Positions 25,111 to 34,383 of a DNA stretch of 64,000 bases are shown piece by piece (position 1 is the first letter of the stretch; every line of letters begins with the position of its first letter). Source of the DNA: CAZAQV01 sp964487255 (GTDB lineage: Bacteria > Myxococcota_A > Polyangia > Polyangiales > CAZAQV01); the NCBI GenBank assembly GCA_964487255.1, contig CAZAQV010000017.1:1-64000 (forward strand), given 5' to 3'. Under the pieces are notes generated by a model, which was not told the DNA's origin, did no database searches, and saw nothing but the letters and a program-made list of their open reading frames with translations. A program made the position numbers and the translations under genes.

Positions 25111-26493
25111 TCAACCCCGTCGGTTGAGCAAGTCTTCTGGAAGTGCGCGGCGGAGACCGTCGAGCCGGGCAAGCAACGCTTCGCGTTCGAGGAGGAGTTG
25201 TCGGTAACGTTTTCGGCGATGGATGAACAGGTCTCGGAGCAGGAAGCGGTCTGCGAGCTTCTCCATCCGAGTGCGCGCGCGAAGCCAAATCAGAAAACCA
25301 TAAGGCAGTATGCTTAAGTAAAAGAGCGTCCATAGTGGTGCAAGACCGAAGGCGAAGAGCCCGGCTCCAATGATGAGGTAGCTCAACGGAAACAGCATTG
25401 ATGCAGCCCCCAGGGCTCGCACCGCTCGCATTGCGTCTTCCGGTGCACGGAGTGCAAACCACCGCGTCACGAAGAACGCGGGCGCGTGGTGAAACCAGCC
25501 CCAGGCGCCGATCGGGTAGAGCGACAACGCCGTCAGCGAGAACTTGATGGCTTCACGGCGACGACTTAGCGCTTGCGGGGTGCGGTGAATGAAGTCGAAC
25601 TTGAGCTGAAGACGTTTCACGTTTCGCTTGTAGCGGGTGAGCTGACGACCGACCTGTTCGATGACTTCTGGATCGCTGGCAGCGTAGTGGTTGAGAGCTT
25701 GGGCGATGGCGCCATAGGTTGCGAAATCGGGGGTGGTGGCGGCTGCTGCGTGCGCTTGGTTATCGCCCGGCAGTTCGCTGTCGCTCGGACCGCCGACGAT
25801 CGAAATTCGCTCGGAGCGAATCAACGTCGCGACCTGGTGCAGCAAGTCGGTATGGCGAATGTCATCAAGGTGTGTGATTTGCCCCTCGATACCTGCGCGG
25901 ATCTGTGCGTTGAGTTTTTCTACGGCATCGTCAGCGAGCATGTCTTGATCAACTTCAATTGGCTCGCCTACGCGCACGAGCACGTCGGTCAGGTAGCGGT
26001 CGCGGTCTTCGTAGTTGAGGCCAATCGGAATGATCGAAACCTGTTTGACAAACCCTTCGCGAACTGCGCCCAAGGCAATGCGCGCCGCACCGGTCTTGAG
26101 CTCGCCAAGGTGGCGCTCGGGCGCATTCTTGCCTTCTGGGAACACGCCAAGGACTCCGGCTTGTCGCAAGAGAGCATACGCTGCTGCGAAAGCGCTTTCA
26201 TTGGAGCCAGGGGGAGCTGGGCCGTCTTGGCGTCGGTAGACTGGGATGGCCCCTAGCCATCGCAACACAGCCCCGATGACAGGGTTGGTAAAGAGACCCG
26301 AACGCGCAAGAAAAGACAACTTCGTCGACAAACGAGTGCTGATGAGCAGCGGATCCATGATGGAGTTGGGGTGGTTGGCCACGATGATCGCTGGACCCCG
26401 CCGCGGCAGGCGCTCTGCTCCGATCACCCGAATGTCGAGATAATAGAGCTCCACCAGCGCCTTGAGCGACCGCCTTATCGCCCCTCGGATCAT
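25111..26493 (-). CDS. PlsC-type glycerolipid acyltransferase, membrane bound
   Basis: 460 residues from the ATG at 26493 (another ATG lies 4 codons upstream). The acyltransferase domain has NHPNSIMD (HxxxxD motif, about residues 39-46) and FPEGK, plus SIIPIGL. After a helical middle region come about four hydrophobic segments (300-430) and a basic C-terminus. Length and C-terminal membrane part resemble Gat/Sct1-like glycerol-3-phosphate or lysophosphatidate acyltransferases. It adds a fatty acyl chain in phospholipid synthesis. Confidence 0.85.
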   Translation of the reverse strand: MIRGAIRRSLKALVELYYLDIRVIGAERLPRRGPAIIVANHPNSIMDPLLISTRLSTKLSFLARSGLFTNPVIGAVLRWLGAIPVYRRQDGPAPPGSNESAFAAAYALLRQAGVLGVFPEGKNAPERHLGELKTGAARIALGAVREGFVKQVSIIPIGLNYEDRDRYLTDVLVRVGEPIEVDQDMLADDAVEKLNAQIRAGIEGQITHLDDIRHTDLLHQVATLIRSERISIVGGPSDSELPGDNQAHAAAATTPDFATYGAIAQALNHYAASDPEVIEQVGRQLTRYKRNVKRLQLKFDFIHRTPQALSRRREAIKFSLTALSLYPIGAWGWFHHAPAFFVTRWFALRAPEDAMRAVRALGAASMLFPLSYLIIGAGLFAFGLAPLWTLFYLSILPYGFLIWLRARTRMEKLADRFLLRDLFIHRRKRYRQLLLEREALLARLDGLRRALPEDLLNRRG

Positions 26494-26569
26494 CCGGCAT
26501 CCCAAGTCATGGATTGACCAGTGTGCCAGTCGAGATATTTGGTACCTAGTTTCCAGTGGATGGTATGTC

Positions 26570-26600
26570 TATGGCCATATAGAATAAGAGTATGGCCATA
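26570..26600 (+). promoter_or_regulatory. Twin palindromic operators of the RHH/PIN module
   Basis: The perfect palindrome TATGGCCATA occurs at 26570-26579 and 26591-26600, 21 bp apart (two helical turns), as expected for cooperative ribbon-helix-helix dimers. The second site contains the antitoxin start codon (26592). TAGAAT at 26580-26585 lies between them and ends six bases before the ATG, so the transcript may be leaderless. No Shine-Dalgarno with proper spacing is seen. Confidence 0.75.
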
Positions 26601-26870
26601 CCCAAGGTGAAGGGTACTTACTCGCTTGATGTCGAGACTGTTGAGCTCATCGCAGAGACTGCCCGCGCGATGGGCACGTCCAAATCAGACATCCTTCGTC
26701 GCGCAGTTCATGACTATGCGGCCAAGTATCTGCACAAATCGCTCCCCGATCCTCTTGATGCTCTTCAACGCCTTCAAGATGGGCTTGCTCTCGACGACGA
26801 AGGGGCCTCGCGCTGGATCGAACAAATTGAAGCCGAGCGAGATCAATTTCCACCAGATCGAGACCCGTGA
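26592..26870 (+). CDS. Ribbon-helix-helix antitoxin
   Basis: 92 residues. The N-terminal KGTYSLDVETVELIAETARAMGTSKSDILRRAV pattern is a CopG/Arc-type ribbon-helix-helix DNA-binding domain; the C-terminal acidic tail (ALDDEGASRWIEQIEAERDQ) is the usual toxin-binding part. It overlaps the PIN toxin gene by 4 bp (GTGA). Two palindromic operator sites overlap its start, so autoregulation is likely. Confidence 0.88.
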   Translation: MAIPKVKGTYSLDVETVELIAETARAMGTSKSDILRRAVHDYAAKYLHKSLPDPLDALQRLQDGLALDDEGASRWIEQIEAERDQFPPDRDP

Positions 26871-27250
26871 TTTTTCTCGACACGAGTTTTCTGATTCGCG
26901 CGCTCGTCGCAGGTTCGACCGAAGACCAGGAGCTCCGCACCTGGCTGTCGCAAGGCGAGACATTCATGATGAGCACAGTCGCATGGGCGGAGTTTCTGTG
27001 TGGACCACTTTCGTTGGAGCAGAAACGCTTGGCTGAGGTGTTGGTGCACGCACGCCCAGATTTCACCGAGTCTCAAGCCGCGCTGAGCGCCTCGCTCTTC
27101 AACGCCACCGGACGACGCCGTGGCTCTCTGCTTGACTGCATGATCGCTGCCGCCGCCATTGAGATGGGCGCGCCGATCGCTACGACGAACCCGAAAGATT
27201 TCGAACGCTTTGCGCCACAGGGATTAACGCTGCTCGAGTCTACGGCGTAA
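26867..27250 (+). CDS. PIN-domain toxin (VapC-like ribonuclease)
   Basis: 127 residues from a GTG overlapping the antitoxin stop. PIN acidic residues are visible: D5 in MIFLDTSFLIRAL, E42 in WAEFLCG, D88 in SLLDCMIAAAAIEMGAPIATTNPKDF, plus D103. VapC enzymes cleave RNA, often tRNA, when free of antitoxin. It converges with a lipoprotein gene, overlapping it by 11 bp. Confidence 0.88.
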   Translation: MIFLDTSFLIRALVAGSTEDQELRTWLSQGETFMMSTVAWAEFLCGPLSLEQKRLAEVLVHARPDFTESQAALSASLFNATGRRRGSLLDCMIAAAAIEMGAPIATTNPKDFERFAPQGLTLLESTA

Positions 27251-27740
27251 CCGACCGTTGTGGCGGCGAGGCATGAATCTCACCCACGTAGTAGATGCCA
27301 TCGTGGGAACCGCTTCCGCGAAACTGGTCGATGCGGGAGGATGTTGCGAAGCTGACGAACGGCTCTTTACCAAGGTCTTCTCCATCTAACTCATGATTGC
27401 CGCATCCCTCAGCGCTGCAGTTCCATGCGGTTCCACCCGAAAACTCCAAGTCCAGACTTCGCAGTCGCGGCAAAGCTTTTGCGACATGCCATGCCATCCA
27501 ACGTTCGGAATCTTTACGTGCGTGCGCATTTCCCCCGAAAAGAAAGACCACGCTTTCGGACAAGTCGTGGCGATCCAGTTCCTCGAGCGTAGTTCTTGCC
27601 ATGCCTAAATCTCGCGTAACCATCGGGGTTCCCGTCGCTTTCGTGTTGCCGAGTTGACGGTTCTTCTCGACACGCTTTGTACTGTGACCACAGGCTCCAA
27701 CCGCCGACAAAAAGATGATCGCGTAGGCAATCGACTTCAT
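27240..27740 (-). CDS. Small lipoprotein, unknown
   Basis: 166 residues from the ATG at 27740 (12 codons inside the longest frame). A signal peptide with lipobox VGAC (IIFLSAVGACG) begins it. The body includes ESVVFLFGGNAHARKDSERWMAWHVAKAL and a CSAEGC pair. The family is not recognised. It lies 32 bp downstream of uvrA on the same strand. Confidence 0.6.
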   Translation of the reverse strand: MKSIAYAIIFLSAVGACGHSTKRVEKNRQLGNTKATGTPMVTRDLGMARTTLEELDRHDLSESVVFLFGGNAHARKDSERWMAWHVAKALPRLRSLDLEFSGGTAWNCSAEGCGNHELDGEDLGKEPFVSFATSSRIDQFRGSGSHDGIYYVGEIHASPPQRSVTP

Positions 27741-27772
27741 GCCCGAAACGCTAAGCCGAGTGTTGCGCGAGC

Positions 27773-30700
27773 TCAACAGCCAATTGCTTGGCGGAGGGCG
27801 TCGGCGGTGGCGTTCTTCTTGCGGGTGACGAAACGCGCGGGTGCGCCGGAGGCAACGATTTTACCGCCGTGTCGGCCGCCGCCCGGTCCCAGATCGACGA
27901 TCCAGTCGCTCTCCAAAATGAGGTCCGTGTTGTGTTCGATCACGACCACCGTGTCACCGCGTTCGACAAAACGATGCAGAAGCGTGAGCAGTTTCATCAC
28001 GTCCGTGCGGTGCAGGCCCGTGGTCGGTTCGTCGAGCACGTAGAGCGTGGTGCCCGCGGCGCCGGTGCCCAGCTCAGACACCAGTTTCAATCGCTGCGCT
28101 TCGCCACCCGAAAGCGTGTTCGAGGCTTGTCCGAGTCGCAGGTATCCAAGGCCCAGATCGTTGAGCAGCGCTAGCGGCTTGGCCACACGCGGTACGGACG
28201 AGAAGACGTCCGCCGCCTCTTCGATCGCCAAGTCGAGAATTTGTCCGGTGTTCAAACCGTGCAGCTGCACCTCGAGGGTCTCGCGTGTAAAGCGTTTGCC
28301 CATGCACAGCTCACAGGGCAGATGCACATCGGGTAGAAAGGCCATCTCTGCCTTGATGGAGCCGTTACCCTTACACTCCGGACAACGGCCGACATCGGTG
28401 TTGAAGGAGAAGCGGGATGCGGTGTACCCCCGTCGTCGTGCCTCCGGGGTACCTGCCAACAAAGTGCGGATATGGTTCCAAATGCCGACGTAGGTTGCGG
28501 GTGTTGAGCGCGGCGTGCGCCCAATGGGAGATTGGTCGACTTCGACCGCGCGCCTGAGCGCCTCAGCGCCCGTAAGCGAAGAAAATGTACCCGGAGGGTC
28601 GGTGACCAAGCCCAGCGCTTCGCGTACGGCGGGTAAGAGCACGCTGCGAACCAAGGTGCTTTTTCCTGAGCCGCTTACACCGGTGACCACGCTCAGCTTA
28701 CCGAGCGGAATCGATAGGTCGACGCCGCGCAGATTGTGCAATGCGGCGCCCTTGAGTTCAAGCCACGACTCGGCGTCACTCTTCTTCATGGCGCGCGGCT
28801 CGGGCGCAGACATAGCGAGCGCGCGTCCGGTCGCAGACTCCGTGTTCTTCATCAGTTTTTTTGGGCCGGCGCTGTCTACCACGGTGCCGCCATGCACCCC
28901 GCCGCCTGGGCCGATGTCGATCACCCAATCCGAAGCGCCGATCAGCTCAAGGTCGTGCTCGACGACGAGCACAGAGTTGCCGCTTTGCACGAGCGATCGC
29001 AGCGCTTGGATGAGCCGCCAGGTGTCCTGTGGGTGGAGGCCGATGGTGGGTTCGTCGAGCACAAACAAGACACCCGTGAGACTGCTCCCGAGTTGCGCGG
29101 CCAGCCGAACGCGTTGCGTTTCACCACCGCTGAGCGTTTTGGCCGAACGGTCGAGTCCGAGGTAACCCACACCCACCTCGTGTAAAAACGCGAAGCGACG
29201 CTCCAGCTCTTTGAGAATGTCTTTGGCGATGATGTTGTCGCGACCCTTGAACTGCAATGCGGCAAACGTCTCGCGCGCTTCGTCGATGCTGAGCCCGAGG
29301 TAATGGGAAATATCCTTGCCGGCCACCGTCACGCTTCGTGCGAAGTCGCTCAGGCGCGTGCCCTCGCAATCAGGGCATTCGATACTCACCTCGCGCCGGC
29401 TTTTTCCGCGACCCTCTTCGACGACGAGCTCGCCGCGACCCTCACAACGCGGGCATGCGCCTTGCCGTGTGTTGAACGAGAACAGCCGCGGGTCCAGACT
29501 CTGGCTGCTGTTCTGAGCGGGGCTGTCGCGCACCACGTAGCGCCGCGTCTTGTTCCCGCGGCGCACGCTGACTTCACCATCGGCGCGCTTTGCCGCGACC
29601 TTGATCGCAGAAATGATCTTTGTGCGCCCACCGTCGTGTTTGACTCGATCGATGATGAAGTCGATGTCGTGCTCTTTGTAGCGGTCGAGCCGCATTTTGG
29701 GTTTGAGCTTCGTACGCTCGCCGTCGATGTAGGCGTCGGTGATGCCTTCTTTGAGCGCCTTTTCAAAGAGCTCGCGGTAGTGTCCTTTTCGGCCTTGCAC
29801 GACCGGAGCCATGATTTCGAAACGTGCGCGCCCCTTGAAGCTCTTGCGCAGGTCGCTCGCCATCTCGGCGGGAGTCATCGGGTCAACCACGAAGGCGCTT
29901 TGGGCGTCGGTGTGTACATGTCCGATGCGTGCGAAAAGCAGGCGCACGAAATGGGCGATTTCAGTCACCGTGGCGACTGTGGAGTTGCCACCACCGCGGG
30001 TGATGCGTTGCTCAAGTGCGATGGTGGGGGGGATGCCGCTGACGCGTTCCACGTCGGGTCGTGGCAATTGCGGCATGTACTGGCGTGCGTAGGGAGAGAG
30101 CGTTTCGAGAAAGCGTCGCTGGCCTTCGGCAAAAAGGACGCTGAACACGAGCGAGCTTTTTCCGCTGCCGCTGGGACCGGTCACCGCAACCATTTTGCCG
30201 CGCGGAATTTCTAGCGAAACGTTCTTGAGATTGTGCTCGCGTGCGCCTTGGATCTTGATGCCCTTTGGTGCGTGTACGACCGCTCGGGACTTTTCCTTTG
30301 CGACGTGTCGGCTTCTCCCGTTGAGAAACTCTGCTGTCTTCGACGACTTGGAGTGAGCGACCTTGGTGGGTGACCCGCTTGCGACGATGCTGCCGCCCTC
30401 GGGGCCAGCGCCTGGCCCCATGTCGATGATATGGTCCGCCGCCGCAGCCACCGTCATGTTGTGTTCGATCACAATCACCGTACTGCCCGCTTCGACGAGG
30501 GTATCGAAGGCCTCGATCAACTTGTCGATGTCTGACGGGTGAAGTCCTGCCGTCGGCTCGTCGAGTACCACCAATGAACGGGCGTTTGCCCCAACCAGCG
30601 CTTCAGCCAGCTTCAGGCGCTGCGATTCGCCGCCGCTCAGCGTGTTGAGCGGTTGGCCGAGTCGAATGTAGCCAAGACCGACTTGCGCAAGCGTTGCGAG

Positions 30701-33169
30701 TTGTGCTTGGACCTTTCTGTCTTCGCGAAAGAGGGCGATGGCTTCATCGACAGTAAGATCAAGAATTTGTGCTGCGTTCAGGCCCTTGTGGCGGACGTCG
30801 AGTGCTTCGTCCTTGAAGCGTGTGCCACGGCAACTCGGGCACGAAAAACTCACGTCGGCGAGAAACTGCATTTCCACCGTTTCGAAGCCCTGCCCTTTGC
30901 ACGCTTCGCATCGACCGCCTGACACGTTGGCGGAGAAGTAGCCCGGAGAGAGGTCGCGAGAGCGACCGAGTTCGCTCGCCGCGAGTCGCTTGCGAAGCGT
31001 TTCCCAAACGCCAATGTACGTGGCCGGGTTGCCGCGCGACGTTCGACCGAGTGGCGCTTGGTCGACGTGCACCACATCGCGGATGCCCTTGGACATGGTG
31101 AGTTTCTTGTAGGGCAGGCCGTCGCTACGCGCAGCGCCGAGCCGGTAGCGCACCGTGGGAACGATGGTGTCCAAGAAGAGTGAACTCTTGCCAGAGCCGC
31201 TGACGCCCGTGACACAGGTGAGTACGCCGCGAGGCACCTCCACAGAAACGTGTTTAAGATTGTTGCCCGTCGCGCCTTCGATGCGCAGCGCTACGTCTTG
31301 TGCTTTTCGCTGGGTCCGAGCTGTTTTCGCGCCGCTTTTCCAAGCATGAGCGGTTGTGGAGTCCCCTTTGGCCAGCGCTTGGGGCGTGCCGTCGAAGACG
31401 ACCTGACCCCCCTGCTCGCCGGCGCCCGGGCCGAGCTCGATGATGCGGTCGCTGCTCTTGAGCATGGTGGCTTCGTGCTCAACCATCAGCACCGTATTTC
31501 CGCCACCAGCCAGGCTGCGCACGACGTCGCGGAGGCGATGAATGTCTGACGGGTGCAAGCCCACCGTCGGTTCATCGAGCACGAACATCGATTCGGTGAG
31601 CGATGCGCCCAGCGCGCTTGTCAGGGCGACGCGTTGCGTCTCTCCGCCGCTTAGTGTTCGCGATTGTCGGTCGAGTGTGAGGTAACCGAGGCCGACGTCT
31701 GCCAGTGCTTGCAGACGGTTCTTGCATTCGCGGACCAAGAGTGTCGTCGCTGCGTCTGCGCCGAACTCGGCCTCCGCCTGCTCACAGAAAGCCAGGGCGT
31801 CGGTCACCGTGAGTTCGAAGAAGTCGCTGATGCGGTGGCCCAGTACGCGCCACTGCAGGGCGTCGGGCTTGAGCCGAGCGCCGCCGCAGTCTTCGCAACA
31901 CACATACTTGCGGTGTCGTGCGAGGAACACACGAACTTGCATCTTGTGCTGCCGCGATTCCATCCAGCGGAACCACCCCTCCAGGCCCCACCAGCCGTCG
32001 GGGTAACCCAGTTCATCGCCCTCAATGAGCCACGCTTTGTGCGCATCGCTCAGCTCATCGAACGGCACGTCCATGGGCACGCCTGCCTTTTTGGCCCATT
32101 TTTTGAGTTCCTTGCGCTCCCATTGTGCCGCTTTGCCTTTCCAGGCGGTGATGGCGCCCCCCGCCAGGCTGGCTTTCGGTTCGCCGATGACCTTGTCCCA
32201 GTCGATGGCGATGACGCGCCCAAAGCCGCGGCAGGTTTCGCACGCTCCGATCGGGTTGTTGAAGGAGAACAGGCCCGGGCTCGGGTCGCGATACGTTTGC
32301 AGACAACGCGTACAGCTTCGACCTTTGGAATACGCATACTTTCTGTCCCCCACGATGGTCACTTCGGCAACACCGCTGCCTCTTGCGAACGCAGACTCCA
32401 GCGCTTCAACGAGGCGGCCTCGGTCTTTTTGTCGAATGACCACACGGTCGACGAGGACAGAGACCTGTGCTCCCGCGGGTGCCTGGCAGAGCGAGCGCTT
32501 GCCGTCGATCTGCGGTTCCACCGAGGGCGAGTTCCGCTTCTTCTTCGTTGCCTTTGTTTTTGCAGCCGTCGAGTTTGGACCTGCAACGACATCACTTGGT
32601 CGGACCTGGTCTAGATCGAGTACGGTTTCTCCAAAGGCAACTCGTCGATAGCCGTCGCGAACCAAGCTTTCGCGCACGCCGACAAAGGCTTCTTCACTGC
32701 TGACGAGTTCGCGAAAGCTAACCAGCGCCTTCGCGCCATCGTGCTCCGCCAGCAATGCATCCGCGACAGCTTCGGGCTGGTCGTCGCGCAAAGGATCGCC
32801 GGTGGTTGGACAGAAAAATACAGCCTCGCGCGCCCAAAGGCTCTTCGCGTAGTCGGCGATCTCAGTCATGGTCCCAACGGTCGAGCGACTGGTGCGAACC
32901 GTGCCCTGTCGGTCGACCGCGATGGCAGCCGGTACCGGCTCAAGCTCGTCGACCGGCGGTCGAGGCAGTCGTTCCAGGAACTGACGGGCGTAGGCGCTGA
33001 AACTCTCGACGTAGCGACGCTGCCCCTCGGAGTAGAGCGTGCCGAAGGCGAGCGACGACTTGCCCGCGCCGGACGGACCCGCGATGCCGATCAGCTGCCC
33101 ACTTGGGATTTCAAGGTCTACGCCCTTGAGGTTGTTCGTTCGCGCATTCTTGAGTTTGGTCGGACGCAT
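27773..33169 (-). CDS. uvrA: Double (fused) UvrA excinuclease subunit, four ABC ATPase domains
   Basis: 1798 residues, about twice the usual UvrA. Two UvrA-like units are joined head to tail. Unit 1 (about 1-960) has Walker A GPSGAGKSS at 31-39 and GVSGSGKSS near 654; unit 2 (about 965-1798) has GPSGSGKSS near 996 and GVSGSGKST near 1495. Each unit has LSGGE signatures, DEPT Walker B motifs and Cys-pair zinc sites (CTRC...CETC; CEACKGQG...CPSC; CPRCEGRG...CPDC; CPECKGNG...CELC). Unit 2 has a recognisable UvrB-binding-like segment (FEIMAPVVQGRKGHYRELF); the matching region of unit 1 is divergent. UvrA is the damage-recognition ATPase of nucleotide excision repair and normally works as a dimer, so the fusion may be a covalent pseudo-dimer. 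No uvrB or uvrC is in the window. Confidence 0.93.
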   Translation of the reverse strand: MRPTKLKNARTNNLKGVDLEIPSGQLIGIAGPSGAGKSSLAFGTLYSEGQRRYVESFSAYARQFLERLPRPPVDELEPVPAAIAVDRQGTVRTSRSTVGTMTEIADYAKSLWAREAVFFCPTTGDPLRDDQPEAVADALLAEHDGAKALVSFRELVSSEEAFVGVRESLVRDGYRRVAFGETVLDLDQVRPSDVVAGPNSTAAKTKATKKKRNSPSVEPQIDGKRSLCQAPAGAQVSVLVDRVVIRQKDRGRLVEALESAFARGSGVAEVTIVGDRKYAYSKGRSCTRCLQTYRDPSPGLFSFNNPIGACETCRGFGRVIAIDWDKVIGEPKASLAGGAITAWKGKAAQWERKELKKWAKKAGVPMDVPFDELSDAHKAWLIEGDELGYPDGWWGLEGWFRWMESRQHKMQVRVFLARHRKYVCCEDCGGARLKPDALQWRVLGHRISDFFELTVTDALAFCEQAEAEFGADAATTLLVRECKNRLQALADVGLGYLTLDRQSRTLSGGETQRVALTSALGASLTESMFVLDEPTVGLHPSDIHRLRDVVRSLAGGGNTVLMVEHEATMLKSSDRIIELGPGAGEQGGQVVFDGTPQALAKGDSTTAHAWKSGAKTARTQRKAQDVALRIEGATGNNLKHVSVEVPRGVLTCVTGVSGSGKSSLFLDTIVPTVRYRLGAARSDGLPYKKLTMSKGIRDVVHVDQAPLGRTSRGNPATYIGVWETLRKRLAASELGRSRDLSPGYFSANVSGGRCEACKGQGFETVEMQFLADVSFSCPSCRGTRFKDEALDVRHKGLNAAQILDLTVDEAIALFREDRKVQAQLATLAQVGLGYIRLGQPLNTLSGGESQRLKLAEALVGANARSLVVLDEPTAGLHPSDIDKLIEAFDTLVEAGSTVIVIEHNMTVAAAADHIIDMGPGAGPEGGSIVASGSPTKVAHSKSSKTAEFLNGRSRHVAKEKSRAVVHAPKGIKIQGAREHNLKNVSLEIPRGKMVAVTGPSGSGKSSLVFSVLFAEGQRRFLETLSPYARQYMPQLPRPDVERVSGIPPTIALEQRITRGGGNSTVATVTEIAHFVRLLFARIGHVHTDAQSAFVVDPMTPAEMASDLRKSFKGRARFEIMAPVVQGRKGHYRELFEKALKEGITDAYIDGERTKLKPKMRLDRYKEHDIDFIIDRVKHDGGRTKIISAIKVAAKRADGEVSVRRGNKTRRYVVRDSPAQNSSQSLDPRLFSFNTRQGACPRCEGRGELVVEEGRGKSRREVSIECPDCEGTRLSDFARSVTVAGKDISHYLGLSIDEARETFAALQFKGRDNIIAKDILKELERRFAFLHEVGVGYLGLDRSAKTLSGGETQRVRLAAQLGSSLTGVLFVLDEPTIGLHPQDTWRLIQALRSLVQSGNSVLVVEHDLELIGASDWVIDIGPGGGVHGGTVVDSAGPKKLMKNTESATGRALAMSAPEPRAMKKSDAESWLELKGAALHNLRGVDLSIPLGKLSVVTGVSGSGKSTLVRSVLLPAVREALGLVTDPPGTFSSLTGAEALRRAVEVDQSPIGRTPRSTPATYVGIWNHIRTLLAGTPEARRRGYTASRFSFNTDVGRCPECKGNGSIKAEMAFLPDVHLPCELCMGKRFTRETLEVQLHGLNTGQILDLAIEEAADVFSSVPRVAKPLALLNDLGLGYLRLGQASNTLSGGEAQRLKLVSELGTGAAGTTLYVLDEPTTGLHRTDVMKLLTLLHRFVERGDTVVVIEHNTDLILESDWIVDLGPGGGRHGGKIVASGAPARFVTRKKNATADALRQAIGC

Positions 33170-33285
33170 GGATCAGGGTGCTTAGGGCCGAGCGGCCGGA
33201 TCGGCTTTATACGGAACAAATGAGCAGGTGCCAAGGGAGGAGTTGCGAGTTGCGGTCATCGCTGCCCGCGGCTAGGCCAAACTCT

Positions 33286-34339
33286 ATGTTGCAGGCACGG
33301 ATTTGGACGCGTCTAGGGGTGTTTGCCGCTCTTGCGGTTATCTTTATGGGTTGCGGGCGCGGAAGGTCGGAAGGGCCCATCAAGACCCAGGAGGGGGCAT
33401 GTCAATCGGCGTCGGAGTGTGTTTCGACGAGCTGTGCATGCAACGATACGACGACGGTGGCCGGTGCGTTTGTGCATCGATGGCAGTTGTGGGTCAGCGG
33501 CAGTCGCGTGTACTGCCGCATGTGAGAACGCTGGCGGGTGGTCTGGTGGAATAGGCGACAGTGATGGCGGAACTTGTGTTCCTCAATGCGGGGTGCGCGA
33601 GTGCGGAACAGACCTTGTCTGCGGGGTTTCGTGTGGAAGCTGCACAGGAAACGAGGCGTGCGTCGAAGGGCAGTGCATGGCGGGTGGCTCCACCCCTGAT
33701 TGTGGCGAGCGTGAGTGTGGACTCGATCGAGCTTGCGGGGTTTCGTGCGGTCAATGTGAGACGAATCAATCGTGTATCGACTTTCAATGCGTGCAAGGGG
33801 ATCCAAATCCGACTGGAGAGACAATCTGTACGGAAGGTACTTCTACAAGCTGTACGGACACCAAAGAACGTTGGACGGGCAGCGAGTGCTGTGTGGAAAA
33901 CGTTGGCAAGTGCGCGGCGGGCACANNNNNNNNNNNNNNNNNNNNNNNNNNNNNNNNNNNNNNNNNNNNNNNNNNNNNNNNNNNNNNNNNNNNNNNNNNN
34001 NNNNNNNNNNNNNNNNNNNNNNNNNCATCGACGAGCTGCACAGACACCAAAGAGCATTGGACGGGCAGCGAGTGCTGTGTGGAAAACGTTGGCAAGTGCG
34101 CGGCGGGCACATCGACGAGCTGCACAGACACCAAAGAGCACTGGACCGGGGCGTGGTGTTGCGTCGAAGAGGTCACGGTTTGTGCCGATGGCACATCGAC
34201 GAGCTGCACAGACACCAAAGAGCATTGGACGGGCAGCGAGTGCTGTGTTGAGGACGCCGTACAGTGCACAGAAGGTACGAGCTCCAGCTGTAACGGAGTC
34301 GGTCAGCACTGGACTGGCACCTGGTGTTGTGTCGAGTGA
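33286..34339 (+). pseudogene. Cys-rich tandem-repeat lipoprotein gene, frameshift and assembly gap
   Basis: The start at 33286 gives a lipoprotein signal (AALAVIFMGCG). The frame is correct to about 33457 (CACNDTTT), then one base must shift to continue at RLCIDGSCGSAAVACTAACENAGG and on to 34339. Two 38-residue Cys modules (CGVRECGTDLVCGVSCGSC and CGERECGLDRACGVSCGQC types) are followed by repeats of 28 residues/84 bp with four cysteines each (TSCTDTKEHWTGSECCVE). Five copies are visible, one ending in the stop codon, with an N-run inside. It is probably an extracellular, disulfide-rich stalk or adhesin. Whether the frameshift is real is uncertain. Confidence 0.75.
33926..34025. other. Assembly gap (100 N)
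   Basis: A run of exactly 100 Ns inside the 84-bp tandem repeat; the size is a usual placeholder, so the true number of repeats is unknown. Confidence 0.99.
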
Positions 34340-34383
34340 TTGATTCGGTTGTGATGGTTTGGCGTCAACGTTAGCCTCTCGGG

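Noticed and set aside
29303..32614. Long plus-strand ORFs opposite uvrA
   Set aside because: They are antisense shadows of a well-supported gene; their proteins show no domain and mirror its codons.
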